In this document: one piece after another, positions 27,495-38,190 of the stretch
Position numbering within the stretch: position 1 is the stretch's first letter
How the letters are laid out: each line of letters begins with the position of its first letter
The notes under the pieces: model-generated
The model's input: the letters and a program-made list of their open reading frames with translations, nothing else
What the model was told of the DNA's origin: nothing
Databases searched by the model: none
Source: Tenodera sinensis
Taxonomy: Eukaryota; Arthropoda; Insecta; Mantodea; Mantidae
Length of the DNA: 64,000 nt
Direction of reading: 5' to 3'
Assembly (NCBI GenBank): GCA_030765045.1
Contig: CM060962.1
Span: 259,486,647-259,550,646 of the forward strand
Position numbers and translations under genes: made by a program

Positions 27495-28025
27495 ACCTGA
27501 TGCGATATGGAGGAGGACACCTCATACACTAAGGCCCGGAACGGATCTGTTATGTGCTATCGCCTCCCAAGGGGGAGATGAGGGGAAGGAAACCACAGGT
27601 CCGCAGAAAGAGGGGAAAAGGCAGAGCCGCGCGGAAGCCTTTAACATTTGGAGAGATGGCCACCTGCCATACAAATGAAGCACCTCACCACCCAGAGAGA
27701 GCGAAGAAGTGACCCTAGCGACTTGGGCAGCGGCAAGCAGTGTTTTCAAGCACGACGAGGGAATAAATATTCAGAGCGCAGGCAACCGCACCATCTGCCG
27801 GCATTCGCCCGAACCACCGCGCTGACCACCAGGACCTGAAAGATGACAAGGGAAGTGAAATGAGTAAGGAAAGGAGAGGGAATCCTGGATTAGAAGTCAC
27901 CCCAGCTTTCGTCTAGCGACAAGAGTAAACCACAGAAAAAACTCAAGTCAGAGTGGTTGGCTACGGGGATCGAACCGTTGATCTCCCGAATGCGAGTCTC
28001 ACATGTTACCGCGGCGTCGGTTCTG
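27495..28025 (-). mobile_element. SINE, family S3, minus copy
   Basis: The tRNA-like head on the minus strand (GGTAACATGTGAGACTCGCA, then GGTTCGATCCCCG) is at 27955-28025. The body runs to about 27495 and includes GGGCGAATGCCGGCAGATGG. A fragment with the family A end motif AGTAGAGAAAGTAAAAA lies beside it (28034-28052). Confidence 0.68.
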
Positions 28026-28599
28026 TAAGCATTTAGTAGAGAAAGTAAAAACTGTATTGTGTTTTGAATTTGATTGTTGCTGTTTATGAGTGTAGGTATT
28101 TTTCTTAAGACCACAACCTAGTTCTGAAACAGTTCTACGGCTGTATAAATGGGAACAACCAGATGTATGCTAAATCTTACATAGACCTTGCATTTACTCC
28201 GAGAATTCTAAAGGTACTGCTTTAGAATCACTATACATAGAAAACAGACCGTAAAGTTTCAAATGAATTATTCATAACGTTCCTTCCAATTTTACTGTTT
28301 CCAGGATCCACAGATACTTACTGGAACACGTGAGTTTCGGAGCGAGAAATTATTCCACTGGAAAAATTACCCCAACATTTTCTGTTCTGTTTGCTGGGAG
28401 GCAATTGTGCGAAAATAATCTGTAGCTTTATTTTTGCTAATGGGAAACTGGGGCTATTTGCATGCCCTGAAGGGTGAGCAGAGTTTCTAGAAACTTAGTT
28501 CTCAAGTTCGCCCGCAGAGTACATCTGGTTTGGAGTGTTGGGAAATATGAAGTCTCCAGGGCAGCGGGGTCCCTCATTTTCTTGTTCTCGGTTCACTTG

Positions 28600-28693
28600 G
28601 CTTTCAGTCGAGGATCAGCGGCGCGTCCTTCTTTGATCTGTTGTTCAAATTAACTCGTGATAGACGCACTACCTCAATGCGATATAGAGCAAG
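28600..28693 (+). promoter_or_regulatory. Weak candidate transcription start and first exon
   Basis: A GC-richer patch has an arthropod initiator-like TTCAGTC near 28605 and, about 85 bp on, CAAG|GTAAGA, a good splice donor. No TATA box or downstream promoter element was seen and no partner exon was found, so this is speculative. Confidence 0.2.
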
Positions 28694-28969
28694 GTAAGAA
28701 GACTTTTAATAAAATATTGGGAGAAATACGGTGCTACCAGCGGTCTTGACAGTTTTACTAACATCTACGTTATCAAAACATTTATTTGCAAATTTGCTCT
28801 AAGGTACGACATGACTTATGGCTAGGTTTGGAAGCTCCTAGCCCTTTTGCACCTCAGCATAAAAATACTTCTTTTGTGCTTCCTTTTTTCTAATCTAGAG
28901 ATGTGTATCCACATACATGCATAGCTAGTTGTATTTGTCTCACTACATTAGAATCTTTCTCTAATTTCG

Positions 28970-29472
28970 TGGTGGCTTCAAGAATCTGGTACCTGGTATC
29001 TCTGTTCTGTGGCTTCACATTTTAATAAGAGATGTTTCGCCGTTTCGTTGACTTTTAAACACAAGCGACAAATGGGTTCCATTTGATATAGTCCCATTAT
29101 CCTTAGATGTTTTCTGAATGTTCCATGTCCAGTTATATAACTTATAATTATTATTCTAAGCTGCGGCTTGGTTAGCCTAGTGAGTGAGTTAATTAGTTTG
29201 TCCTCAGGATTATTAATTATCTGCCTGTGAAGTTTGTTCATAGGTATTATTTCCCATTTATTTTGAGTTTCATTTCAAACCCAATTTCGTACTGTGTTTT
29301 TGGCTTCTAAGATGCTTATTCCACAGAACGGTTCTGGTCCTGTGAAGGGAAGAGATGCTCCTTTCTTTGCTAGGACATCAGCCGTTTCATTTCCTGCAAT
29401 ACCCATATAACCAGGTAGCCACCGTAACTCTACATTGTTAAGGGAGGGAAGATTTAATAACATTCTCACACT
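28970..29472 (-). pseudogene. LINE C-terminal relic: RNase H end plus CCHC-like domain
   Basis: The minus strand reads VELRWLPGYMGIAGNETADV, the end of an RNase H domain with GNETAD carrying the last catalytic Asp. After one in-frame TGA at about 29278 it continues to YITGHGTFRKHLRIMGL and CRLCLKVNETAKHLLLKCE. This is the cysteine/histidine C-terminal arrangement of many insect RNase H-bearing LINEs. The upstream reverse transcriptase is absent, so the copy is 5'-truncated, and no clear poly(A) or target duplication is seen. It differs from the LINE at 41511-42678, so at least two families are present. Confidence 0.8.
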
Positions 29473-29559
29473 AGTTTAAACTTAAAGTGATGGGAACTAA
29501 TAGCTTCAAATGCAGTCTGGCTGCCGGATGCTTTTTCCAACAAGTCCCTTTTTCTAGCA

Positions 29560-29890
29560 ATGGTTGCTCCACAGTAACATGTGAGGCTCGCATGTGGGAG
29601 GTTCAGAGTTTGATTCCCGGTGACCGCTCTCTGACCAAAACTTTTTCTTGGTTTTCGCGGGTAGTTAGGCGAATGCCGGGGTGGTATATCTTCTACCACA
29701 ACTTTCCTATTTCCTGTTCCCATTATTTCCTAAATTATTATCTGTTTCAGGCCTGAAGGACTAGGCGACGGAAGCAAGCTTTGTAGACGTTTCTTTCTGA
29801 AGTCGGTCGGGCTCCTCAGCTATATCCCGCCTCCGGGTGCTCTTGGGCAGGCTTCCCTTCAGAGTATCCACGTGTGGCCAGCAGCTGGAT
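29560..29890 (+). mobile_element. SINE, family S3, partial copy
   Basis: The head reads GTAACATGTGAGGCTCGCAT with B box GTTTGATTCCCGG. It is followed by GCGGGTAGTTAGGCGAATGC and a GC-rich body. It lies just past the truncated 5' end of the LINE relic at 28970-29472. Confidence 0.6.
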
Positions 29891-30694
29891 GCTTTCGAAC
29901 TGAAACGTTAGAGGCACCGTCCACGCTAGTCATCCGATGGCTCTGCATGTAGAATTTTTTTTCACTGACATGCAAGTATAGAGTTGGGAACCTCGGCTCG
30001 ATACCTAGGACGAGTTCATTTATGACTGCAATATAGGATTTATTAACACGCTAATTTTATTTCATTTTAAATCTTCCTTTGTTAAAAGGTTACCTCTTAG
30101 ACAAAGTATAAAAATACAAAATTACCAGTAAGAACAAACAAATGGTCGAACAGGACAATTAAAACAGAACAAAGTCATTCAACGAAATGACATTAAAATA
30201 AATTGATAATGTCATGTTTAGATAAACAATTAAAATCAATGAAATATTTCAAGCTTTCAAAACGTCCATAGCAAGAGTATTGAGTGTCACTCTGTAAGAC
30301 ATTCTCTACATTATCTACAATGTAAATTAGTCTTCTGATCCTTTCATCCGTCCGTCCGTACTGCTGGCAGGCTGAGGTTTGGCCTGATGGTTTTTGCTGC
30401 ATACCCACCCTCACTGGGTTTCAACCGCAGATAGGAATTTACAGGATAGATTATTTCAAGGTGGTTTGTTCTACTTTAGGTTGGTCTAAGGTTAAGAAGG
30501 AAGCTGTTGTTCCTGGACCACTGTCTTTTAGGATGCAGCAGTTATATGCACTCTGGCGGATGTGAAAAATTTTAAATGTTGAATTTAATTAATGGGGATG
30601 ACTTTTAGAGCCAAATAACTCTTGGACGGGATTGATTTGGAGTTCAGCTTTAGCTGCTGATGGGATTGCTCCAGTGTTATCAAACGTCGACTAC

Positions 30695-31215
30695 ACTTTT
30701 GGAGACCGATCCAGTTGGCTCCACCGCAACGTGTGAGGCTCATATTTGGGACGTCCCAGGTTCGGTTCTCGTTAACTGCCCACTCTGTTGTTGGGTTCCT
30801 CTTGAGTTTCTCTGACCAGTAAGCGAATTCTGAACTGGTTTCTCATCTGCCTTGATTTCCTCCCCCTCATTTTTTTTTTATTCCGTTTCTTTCTCATCTT
30901 TCACGTGTACTTCTAGAGTTTCTTGGTGTGACGGTGCCGGACAGATGACGCGGATGCCTGCTCCAAGGAACATTAGAGTGAAATCCATGCACATTAGATA
31001 GTTGCTTGGTTGGAGGAGTCATTCATCGCCCGCTCTGGGCAGGTCTAGTAATGGGGTGGATCTTCGAGACAGGAGTTAATTGGCACTTCCGGTGTCTGAG
31101 TGGCCTGCTTATCCTCAGCCCTTCCTCCTGGGATGATAGCCGTAATCGATTTCCCATAGATGCAATGCGCGAGGTGTCCTCCTCTGAGGGTAACCTGACC
31201 CTCTTGGGTCCAGAT
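30695..31215 (+). mobile_element. SINE, family S3, diverged copy
   Basis: The tRNA-like head has GTGAGGCTCATATTTGGGAC and B box GGTTCGGTTCTC. The body and the 3' segment GAGGTGTCCTCCTCTGAGG match the minus copy at 27495-28025. The ends are not exactly defined. Confidence 0.65.
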
Positions 31216-31742
31216 CAAAGTTCCATCTGAGTGTATTATAGTTTCATAAATGTAGTAACTTTAATGTTGTAGATAAGATATTTTTAACTCTTCGACTGTT
31301 ATGTTGAAACACCTCCTTTTTTAGCTTATATATCTTGTTTTGAAAATGTAAAAACGTTAAATATACAAAAAATAACTACAGTTCTAGAGATTGAACTGCT
31401 GGCATTTTAGGCTAGAATTGTATGAATAAATTTTAAACTGGAAATCCATAGCAGCATTTATTAACATCCATATTTGGGGATAAATAGAACTTCTGTAATG
31501 GTCAGAATTGTAAGCTTATATTATTGTAACCTTTTGAGTTAGCACTATTAATACTTTAGCAAATTATTATTGTTAATGTACTATTTCCGAAAAGATCACA
31601 ATCTACAAATTTAAAAACTGTTCACTTGTTTCAATGTGTTAACATGTATTACAAACTTGAACGTTTATCACGATTTTCTTAAAAACCATACAGCTATATC
31701 AAAGTTATATGCATTTAGAACCTTTACTGATAATTTTTCAAG

Positions 31743-33520
31743 TTAAAAAAATTATGCTATTATTATAGTTTCATCGGCATATAGGAGCACCTGTTTGGTC
31801 GATACCGGAAAGATTTCCAGTGGCGTATTTCCATACTTAGATGGGATGTCTAAATATAAATTATTTAAAGTGGGTGATGCGCAATGCCCTTTCTCCATTC
31901 CCGTAATAGTATTTTTTCTAATATTGGAGTACATTTTTGTACTTACGTTTGCATCTTTATTGACCTCTTGAAACATCCAGAAATATACACTACCGCTCAA
32001 AGGTTTTTGAACACACCTCACTTTTAGGATTTATTGAAACAATGGAATAAAAGAGGCACAATATGTAGTCACAACAGTATATTTAATGAAAATCAGCAAT
32101 ACGTGTTAGATTTTTCTTTCTTCGAAGTAACCTTTCCTTGCTTTAATTACGGCTTAGCAAACTCTGGGCATCCTTTCTATTAAGTGTGCCACTGTATCTT
32201 CAGAAATATCCTTTCAAATGTTTTGCACATGACTCCACAATACATTTACATTAGTGCGTTGTTTCTTTCTGACCTTTCTGTCCACATGATCCCAAAGTGA
32301 TTCAATAGGATTGCAGTCAGGACTTTGAGGGGGCCAAACCATGATCCTCAAGTCTTGTCTCTCTTCCAATCGTTCAATGTGTCCTCTACAGAGTAAAGAT
32401 GTATGCTTGGAGTCATTGTCCTACTGCAGAGTGAAACCCTTGCCAATTAACCGCATGGCTTCGCATGGCATTGGAGAATGTTGTGATAATACTCCTTCTT
32501 CATAATTCCTTCTATTTTCACAATATCGCCTGTCTTATTGTCACCAAAACAACCCCATACCAGCACTGTACCACTCCCATGCTGGACTGTAGGGGATATG
32601 CACTGGGTGCCATGCGTTCACTTTTTACACGTCGGACAAACTGGCGACATTTTGAGCCAAATAGCTCAAACTTAGATTCATTAGTAAACAACACCTTTTT
32701 CCATGGTCCATTGTAATCTTTTCCGTTTGACAGCTCTCAATAGGGTTTTCTTTGCCGCAATGCAACCTTTCAGATGTGCATCCTAAAGTCGTCCCTTCAC
32801 TGTAGAAACCCTCACAGATTCATCCCTCAACTGGTTCAGTTCCGCGCTGAGCATGGGTGCTGTTTTGAAACGATCATGTTTGCTGGTTACTATTAAACGT
32901 TTATCCTCACTTTTCGAGGTCACCCTAGGCCTCCCCTTTCGATAACAATCCTTATTGCTGTTTGTAGTTACATACCTCTTTACAGTGTGATGGACACTTC
33001 CCACGGATACTTGACCTTGTTTGGCAATTTGACACATGGTGTGGCCTGCTTTATGTAAGCTGACTATTGCAACACGTTTTTCTGCTGAAAGTTCCCTTCT
33101 TATACCCATTTCAGACTTTTCAACTGCACAACAACGTGTACCATTCACCTGCTTATGAAGCACCAAAATGCTGTATACAGCCAATACCTATTTACGGAAT
33201 CCCTCTGAACGACATCTACAGAATCATCGCTATAATATGATATCCAAAACAATATTAGGGTAGGTAAGTGTTCCTATAAGGGTCAACATATGCTACATTT
33301 TCAAAGTAGACATAATTGGCAAAGAAAAGCTTATACACTTGTTAATTACAGAAAAACAGGCTGTTCAAAAGCTTTTGAGCGGTAGTGTAAATACTTATCC
33401 GCCGTCATTATTTTTGGTAATTTACTTTGTCATATGCTTTGTAGTAAAAAATCCCCTTCTCTATTCGTGAATTTCAGATCAATACATGAATTTTTTTTAT
33501 AATATTGACAGATCCCCAAG
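31743..33520 (-). pseudogene. LINE reverse-transcriptase fragment interrupted by the Tc1 element
   Basis: On the minus strand, 33388-33520 reads FYYKAYDKVNYQK, matching the first catalytic Asp motif of LINE reverse transcriptase. After skipping the Tc1 element, 31987-31743 continues with FWMFQEVNKDANVSTKMYS, then GHCASPTLNNLYLD, then LLYADETIII. The last is the YADD box with Asp to Glu at the second Asp. There are TAA and TGA stops upstream of the insertion. Only the palm region is left, and no 3' tail is visible next to it. The order of motifs across the insertion shows that the Tc1 element landed in a pre-existing LINE copy. Confidence 0.8.
31988..33387 (-). mobile_element. Tc1-like DNA transposon, degenerate, 1.4 kb
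   Basis: Terminal inverted repeats CACTACCGCTCAAARG (positions 31988 onward and ending 33387) are flanked on both sides by TA, the Tc1/mariner target. On the minus strand 32783-33184 encodes the N-terminal helix-turn-helix region of a Tc1-family transposase (MGIRRELSAEKRVAIVSLHK, then IAKQGQVSVGSVHHTVKRY). The downstream catalytic part is still readable in pieces: FTNESKFELF (the first Asp of the DDE triad is Asn), a TAG immediately before DNDSKHTS, and WPPQSPDCNPIESLW with the final Glu. Frameshifts and stops make it non-autonomous. The length is close to that of complete Tc1-type elements. It sits inside a LINE reverse-transcriptase fragment. Confidence 0.9.
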
Positions 33521-33811
33521 TAGTACTTGACCGCTTCGACTAATTTTCACACTTTTTGGCTCTTTTTAAAAAGATTGTTATAATTCACTAGTGTAGGATT
33601 TTTAAAACTAATAACTACTTTAACATTTAGGAAAAGGAGCGGATTACCTGAACAGTACCTATAACGCGGTCAAGCAATTAATTCATGTTTACTTACCTTA
33701 AGTTAGACAAAAACAAATTGTGTTCAAATTAAAAAGCGTGATCTTAAAATACAAGTTATTGAATAAGTCGTGAATAGGTTCAAAAAGCAATTGTTTTAAT
33801 TCATCACCTCC

Positions 33812-33817
33812 TTTATT
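33812..33817 (-). promoter_or_regulatory. Putative polyadenylation signal (AATAAA)
   Basis: AATAAA on the minus strand lies about 190 bp downstream of the stop codon of the terminal exon. It is the first canonical signal I see after that stop. Chance occurrence is common in AT-rich DNA, so it is supportive rather than decisive. Confidence 0.4.
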
Positions 33818-34009
33818 ATCTATCTCAAAATCTTTCCAAAAAGTGGATTTAACATTCTATAGTCTGCAGTTTATCAAATATTACTATACTCGTATTTGAG
33901 AAATAAATTCTGTAATTGTTAAACAGCAGGCTTTGGTAAAAGGTAGTGGAGGAAGGTTTTGAATTATAGGTTTAATTTTAATGTTTTGGGGACTGGGTGA
34001 CTGAAGTAT

Positions 34010-34227
34010 TCACTCCCAATCAGGAACTGCTTCATTTTGCTTGGGGTCAAGCGTTTCTCTGTCCTTCCGAGATTCTTGGTTTGCTGCTGTTTCTGCAGCC
34101 TCCGTACCGGATCCTGAAGGTTGATCAGAAGGAACGCCACTTCCGGGAGTGCCATCATTGTCCTTCCAACCAAATAACCATTTTACGAACTTCACAACTG
34201 AATCCCAGATTGTTTGACAAGGATCAT
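34010..34227 (-). CDS. Terminal coding exon of the same unrecognised host gene (exon Z)
   Basis: A good acceptor (pyrimidine run TTTTGTTTTTACAG) opens the minus-strand exon. It runs for 2 nt plus 72 codons to a TGA at 34010-34012. Phase 1 entry agrees with exon Y. The peptide begins DDPCQTIWDSVVKFVKWLFG, an amphipathic Trp/Lys segment resembling the WWTKLKNFFF part of exon Y. It then becomes Gly/Ser/Pro-rich and acidic, ending EAVPDWE. Only the phase-1 reading stays open; the phase-0 reading stops within 12 codons. An AATAAA lies about 190 bp downstream. I read this as the C-terminal exon of a protein of at least about 300 residues, of unknown role. Confidence 0.66.
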
Positions 34228-34720
34228 CTGTAAAAACAAAACCGTTGAAAGTGTGATTGTTAACAATTTTGGAGACAAAATTACTAGTTATGATTATATT
34301 TTAGTTACAAAAGCTAACGAATGTTTCAAAGTAAAATTAAAGAACTATCTGAAATTTGAAATCCCTGGAATAGCAATGCAGTTATTGGTCTACTTTTGAT
34401 ACACACCTATGCTATTGATACCTAGAGGTTGAAGATGCATTTTGACTGAGCTGTTCACAGCCTACTTAAATTATGGGGACCGTCAAATTAAAGAGGTTCC
34501 GAATCTTAAGGATATTTCTGAATATAATTATCTCAAAGCAATATCCTTACTCCACTTACAAATAAGACTGTAAAGCGCATTTTTGCTACAGATTTTAGGC
34601 TCTTTATAAATTGAGATATGAAATGAACTCCTTCGATCCATAAAACGTTGTCTCATTTCAAGTCACCACAAACGTGAATACTTACATATAAAACCATATA
34701 TGTACTGAATAAGTTATTAC

Positions 34721-35068
34721 CCGGAGGAAGAACTAAAACCCTAAAAGCGTTTTCCGGTAACATTAAGATGTCTGTGATGTTCCAAACGTCTTCCAGAGCT
34801 TCAGTATTTTGAATTAGTGTGAAGTAGTTACGGGCCCCGCTTCTGACGTAGAAGGCACCGACCGACTGGCCGGTTGAAGAGATAAGCATAAATATGGACA
34901 GGAGCGCCCTCTCCCCGATGTAAATCCCAGAAGTGCTATTGAAAGATAAAGCTATTCTTCTGAAAGCCTCTTCTCCACCCTCCAGAAACTCTTGCAATAT
35001 AAGTGAGCGTCCTCGCGGGTACGAGTCAATGAGTGTGTTCTTCGTGTGACATAAAATGTGTCCTACGA
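34721..35068 (-). CDS. Candidate cassette exon between exons Y and Z
   Basis: The minus strand is open for about 150 codons from a TAG near 35100 to a TGA at 34653, in a GC-richer patch. A plausible acceptor is ACAACCTCAG at 35069-35078. With the donor CCGG|GTAATA the exon is 348 nt and phase 1-1, so it would fit between exons Y and Z and could also be skipped in frame. A stronger donor sequence (GTAAGT, 34687-34692) would leave phase 0 and not join exon Z. The peptide contains LEGGEEAFRRIALSFNSTSG and ends FRVLVLPPG, echoing the WNSTVLPG end of exon W. It may be a paralogous domain, an alternative 3' exon, or part of another gene. Confidence 0.45.
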
Positions 35069-35114
35069 CTGAGGTTGTGACGACAATTGTGATGTAGAAT
35101 GATTGCTACTATTA

Positions 35115-35230
35115 CGAGAGATCAGAGACGTATTGGGTTCGACGCCCCACCGAGTGAGGCGGAAGGAAGAAGTGTGTCATTCCAGTGTTCATTGCACCAC
35201 TAGGTGTGTGGAAAAACGAAGTGACAACGA
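35115..35230 (+). repeat. Dispersed repeat B, copy 1
   Basis: GAGATCAGAGACGTATTGGG and GAGTGAGGCGGAAGGAAG match parts of the copies near 45.6 and 55.7 kb. It may be a retroposed or SINE-like unit; no end motifs were defined. Confidence 0.5.
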
Positions 35231-35429
35231 AAATTAAAATAAACCACATTATTGATATGACAGTGAAATTTTAAACAGTCATCATCGAAACATAATTTGG
35301 AATTTGGTCGCAAAACAAAAGCATGTTCTTCCTGAATTCTTCTTGTAATCTTTTCTCAAAGAAAGAATTTGTATAAATAAATAGCTTGACTTGAACGACG
35401 AAGTCGGAGCCTTTCGCAAAGAACTGTCA

Positions 35430-35537
35430 GAATAGGAAAAGGTAGAGTGAGACTGAAAAATGCAATGCTCTGACCGAGATTTGAACCACGGACCTACTGG
35501 TTACCGTCCGGTTGCTCTAACCACTAAACTATCATGG
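35430..35537 (-). repeat. tRNA-like SINE head, left arm of a head-to-head pair
   Basis: The minus strand carries an A box region (TTAGTGGTTAGAGC-like) and B box GATTTGAACCAC in complement. It is a close inverted copy of 35604-35716, with a 66-bp spacer. Confidence 0.7.
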
Positions 35538-35603
35538 CCAAATCACTCGAAAAAAATAATTTGCGAGTGTGTTGGAGAATTTGTTGTAGTTTCGGCAAGT
35601 TGG

Positions 35604-35716
35604 TAATGATGGCTTAGTGGTTAGAGCCGCGAGATGGTAACCGGCAGATCCGTGGTTCAAATCCCGATCATGGCATTGAAGTTTTCAGTGTCACTCTACG
35701 CTTTCCAATCCTGTCC
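35604..35716 (+). repeat. tRNA-like SINE head, right arm of a head-to-head pair
   Basis: The plus strand reads TGATGGCTTAGTGGTTAGAG and then GTGGTTCAAATCCCGATC, giving intact-looking A and B boxes. A tail AGTGTCACTCTACGCTTTCC is also mirrored in the left arm. A cloverleaf was not convincing, so I call it a SINE head, not a tRNA gene. Confidence 0.7.
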
Positions 35717-37260
35717 TACATACGACTATTGTGTGGAAGAACATTAATTACAAGTCAGAATAGTCTAGTAATATTTTTAAATAACCAAACTATGTGAAAT
35801 TTTAAACCTTGGTACTCTCTCTTTGATTCCATAGATATTTAACAGGCAACACAACAGGTGCAGTTTTCACATAATACAGGAATCCTTAACATGTACACAG
35901 CAGAGGAAGCCAAGCTGCTGAATATGAAGAATCCGCATATCTAGGCCACCAAGTTAACTGAAAGCTTTACATCCATATTCTGTGGAGTAACAACTATTTC
36001 CTACTCCATGACATTCTCAAATAAAAGTGGCTTTCTTTGCAAGCATATTGCATTATAACTCCAATATATTGCATCAAATACACGACTTTTTTAATTCTTT
36101 TTAACGTTTTAGTAATTTATGCAATGGAATTCGAGTCCCATGTTGGTCAGAAAGACCTGTTCGTATGGTAAAAGAATTATCAAAATAGGTCGAGTCCTTT
36201 GAGATTAAACTACATATACAACCACATACAATAATTTTTCCCTCTTTATACTGTTAATGTTAATTAGACAATGAGGCACGATTTTATAACAAAAATTGCA
36301 TAATGACGAAGCTTGTTTATAACCTTCTGTTGAAGACAATGTTAATGTATGAACACATCCAATAAGGCATCTGCATAGTAAATAGACGTAATAAGAAAAG
36401 AAAGCTTTTTATGAGTAATTCCTACTTCAGATATTCATAGAAGCATTTTAAAGTAAACAGGTACAGATTGACAGCGAGGGTAAGTAATTAAGCTCTTTTA
36501 AAATTACTTGAACTAAAACTCGCAAGGAGTACTATACCTATATTAAATAAACTTTAAAGACCCTTTTCTAAACGTTATCTAGAACGTTGCATGATGAAAA
36601 TGATAGAAGCTGATAACCGCTTTTTATATTGTCGGAATAAAAATGTTCAGGCCAGAACCAAATTACCTTTAATTTGACAGTAAAACTACCCTCCTTCTTA
36701 AACTGCTATGAATATTTAGCTATAGTTTCTGAGATGTCAGACTGTAAAACTGTTAACGTTTGTGAACTGCAGTGAGTTCTTGTCAGCTATAAGTTACAAA
36801 ATAGAGGTTTAAGAATGATTTATTTCTAAGCAAGATACGCATAGATGCTGTAAGATAAGTGCTTTATCCAATGATAAAAAATCGACAATTCAAAGAAAAA
36901 TTTCTTTAAAACTTCATTTGACATTGTATTATAACGTTCAGTTTATACGTTATTTATCTGAAAACTAAACTATTATTGAAATGTTATTAATAATGATTAA
37001 TATGCAGCTAACGCGAAAATAGGGGTTTCAGTGCTGTAGATTCTTGGTACGCAATATTTTTTAACTTACTCTGGAAACAGTGGATACCAAGTAATACAGC
37101 AATAACTTTGAAGATCATGAAGTTAAACGAAATCTTTAGTACAGGCGCAGGCTTGCAGGTCTTTCCTTGAGTATAAATGCTTTTCAGTATACGCACATCT
37201 GGCTCGTAGATTTGAGGATTAAACTAGGCGTTCCGCTCTTGCAAGCTTGTGCCACTATGA

Positions 37261-37301
37261 TCGGGAAATGAGTGAGTGAGTGAGTGAGTGAGTGATTGAT
37301 T
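37261..37301. repeat. (GAGT)n microsatellite
   Basis: Six to seven GAGT units followed by GATT units, in the intron between exons Y and Z. Confidence 0.9.
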
Positions 37302-37930
37302 GAGGACCCATCGACCATTAGGTCACTGGGGCCATGAGTAAGCTTATACAACAAAGCCGATAAAACAGATAAGTAATAGAGCTAGATATATTATAGGTTC
37401 CACAGGATTTTTATTTTCCACTTTCATGAGAAAGGTACTGTACAACAGGGATTTTTTTTTTGGTTTGCTTTTTTGTTTTTGTTCTGAACCTGCTTAGCTG
37501 TATGCGCAGAAACTGGACTAGTCCACTATCTTTTGGGAGGGGTTTTGGGTCGGTAGTAGCCGAGTAGGGAGTGTGTGCACAATGCGGGTAACAAACGCAG
37601 GTAAGAAGAACACTGCCAACCTTTCTCCCCTCGTCCTAGACTATCTTGTCCTCCTCTGCGTTTCTGTAGGGTCAGGTCTAAATAATCAGCTGCATTTAAT
37701 TCCTACATAATTCTTCAAAATGAAATAAATCCTTAAATTATTCAACTATTTTCACTTACTGATCACCCAACAGTGGAGAAGTTGGTTAAAGAGGATAGGA
37801 AAGCACAATTCTTGTATACCACTTTGGATTTGCCTCAGAATTTAGTATTAACGTGCAGGGTTGCAGGGTTGCACTTAGAGACAGGGACGTACACAGGAAG
37901 TGCATTTCAGTAGGCTAAGACATGAATAGG

Positions 37931-38190
37931 TGAAACACACAATGTGAGTCGCGCCTTTATTCTGTGATCACTTTTAGAGATTTATCTATGTGAGGTGGAT
38001 ATCAAGTGCATCAGGGAATAGAGTATTGATTACATAAAGGACTTTGAGGCAGCATGGCGAATAAATAACTGAAACACACGATGTCGCTCAAACCTTCACT
38101 TCGTGGTCACTTAATGGAGATTTATCTGAGCGGATATCAAGTGCATCACTGTTAAGAAAAAAGATTTAAAGACTAGCATGGCGAGCATAC
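37931..38190. repeat. Diverged tandem duplication, about 139-bp period
   Basis: TGAAACACACAATGTGAGTC (37931) and TGAAACACACGATGTCGCTC (38070) begin two units. Both continue to GGATATCAAGTGCATCA and GCATGGCGA. Confidence 0.8.
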
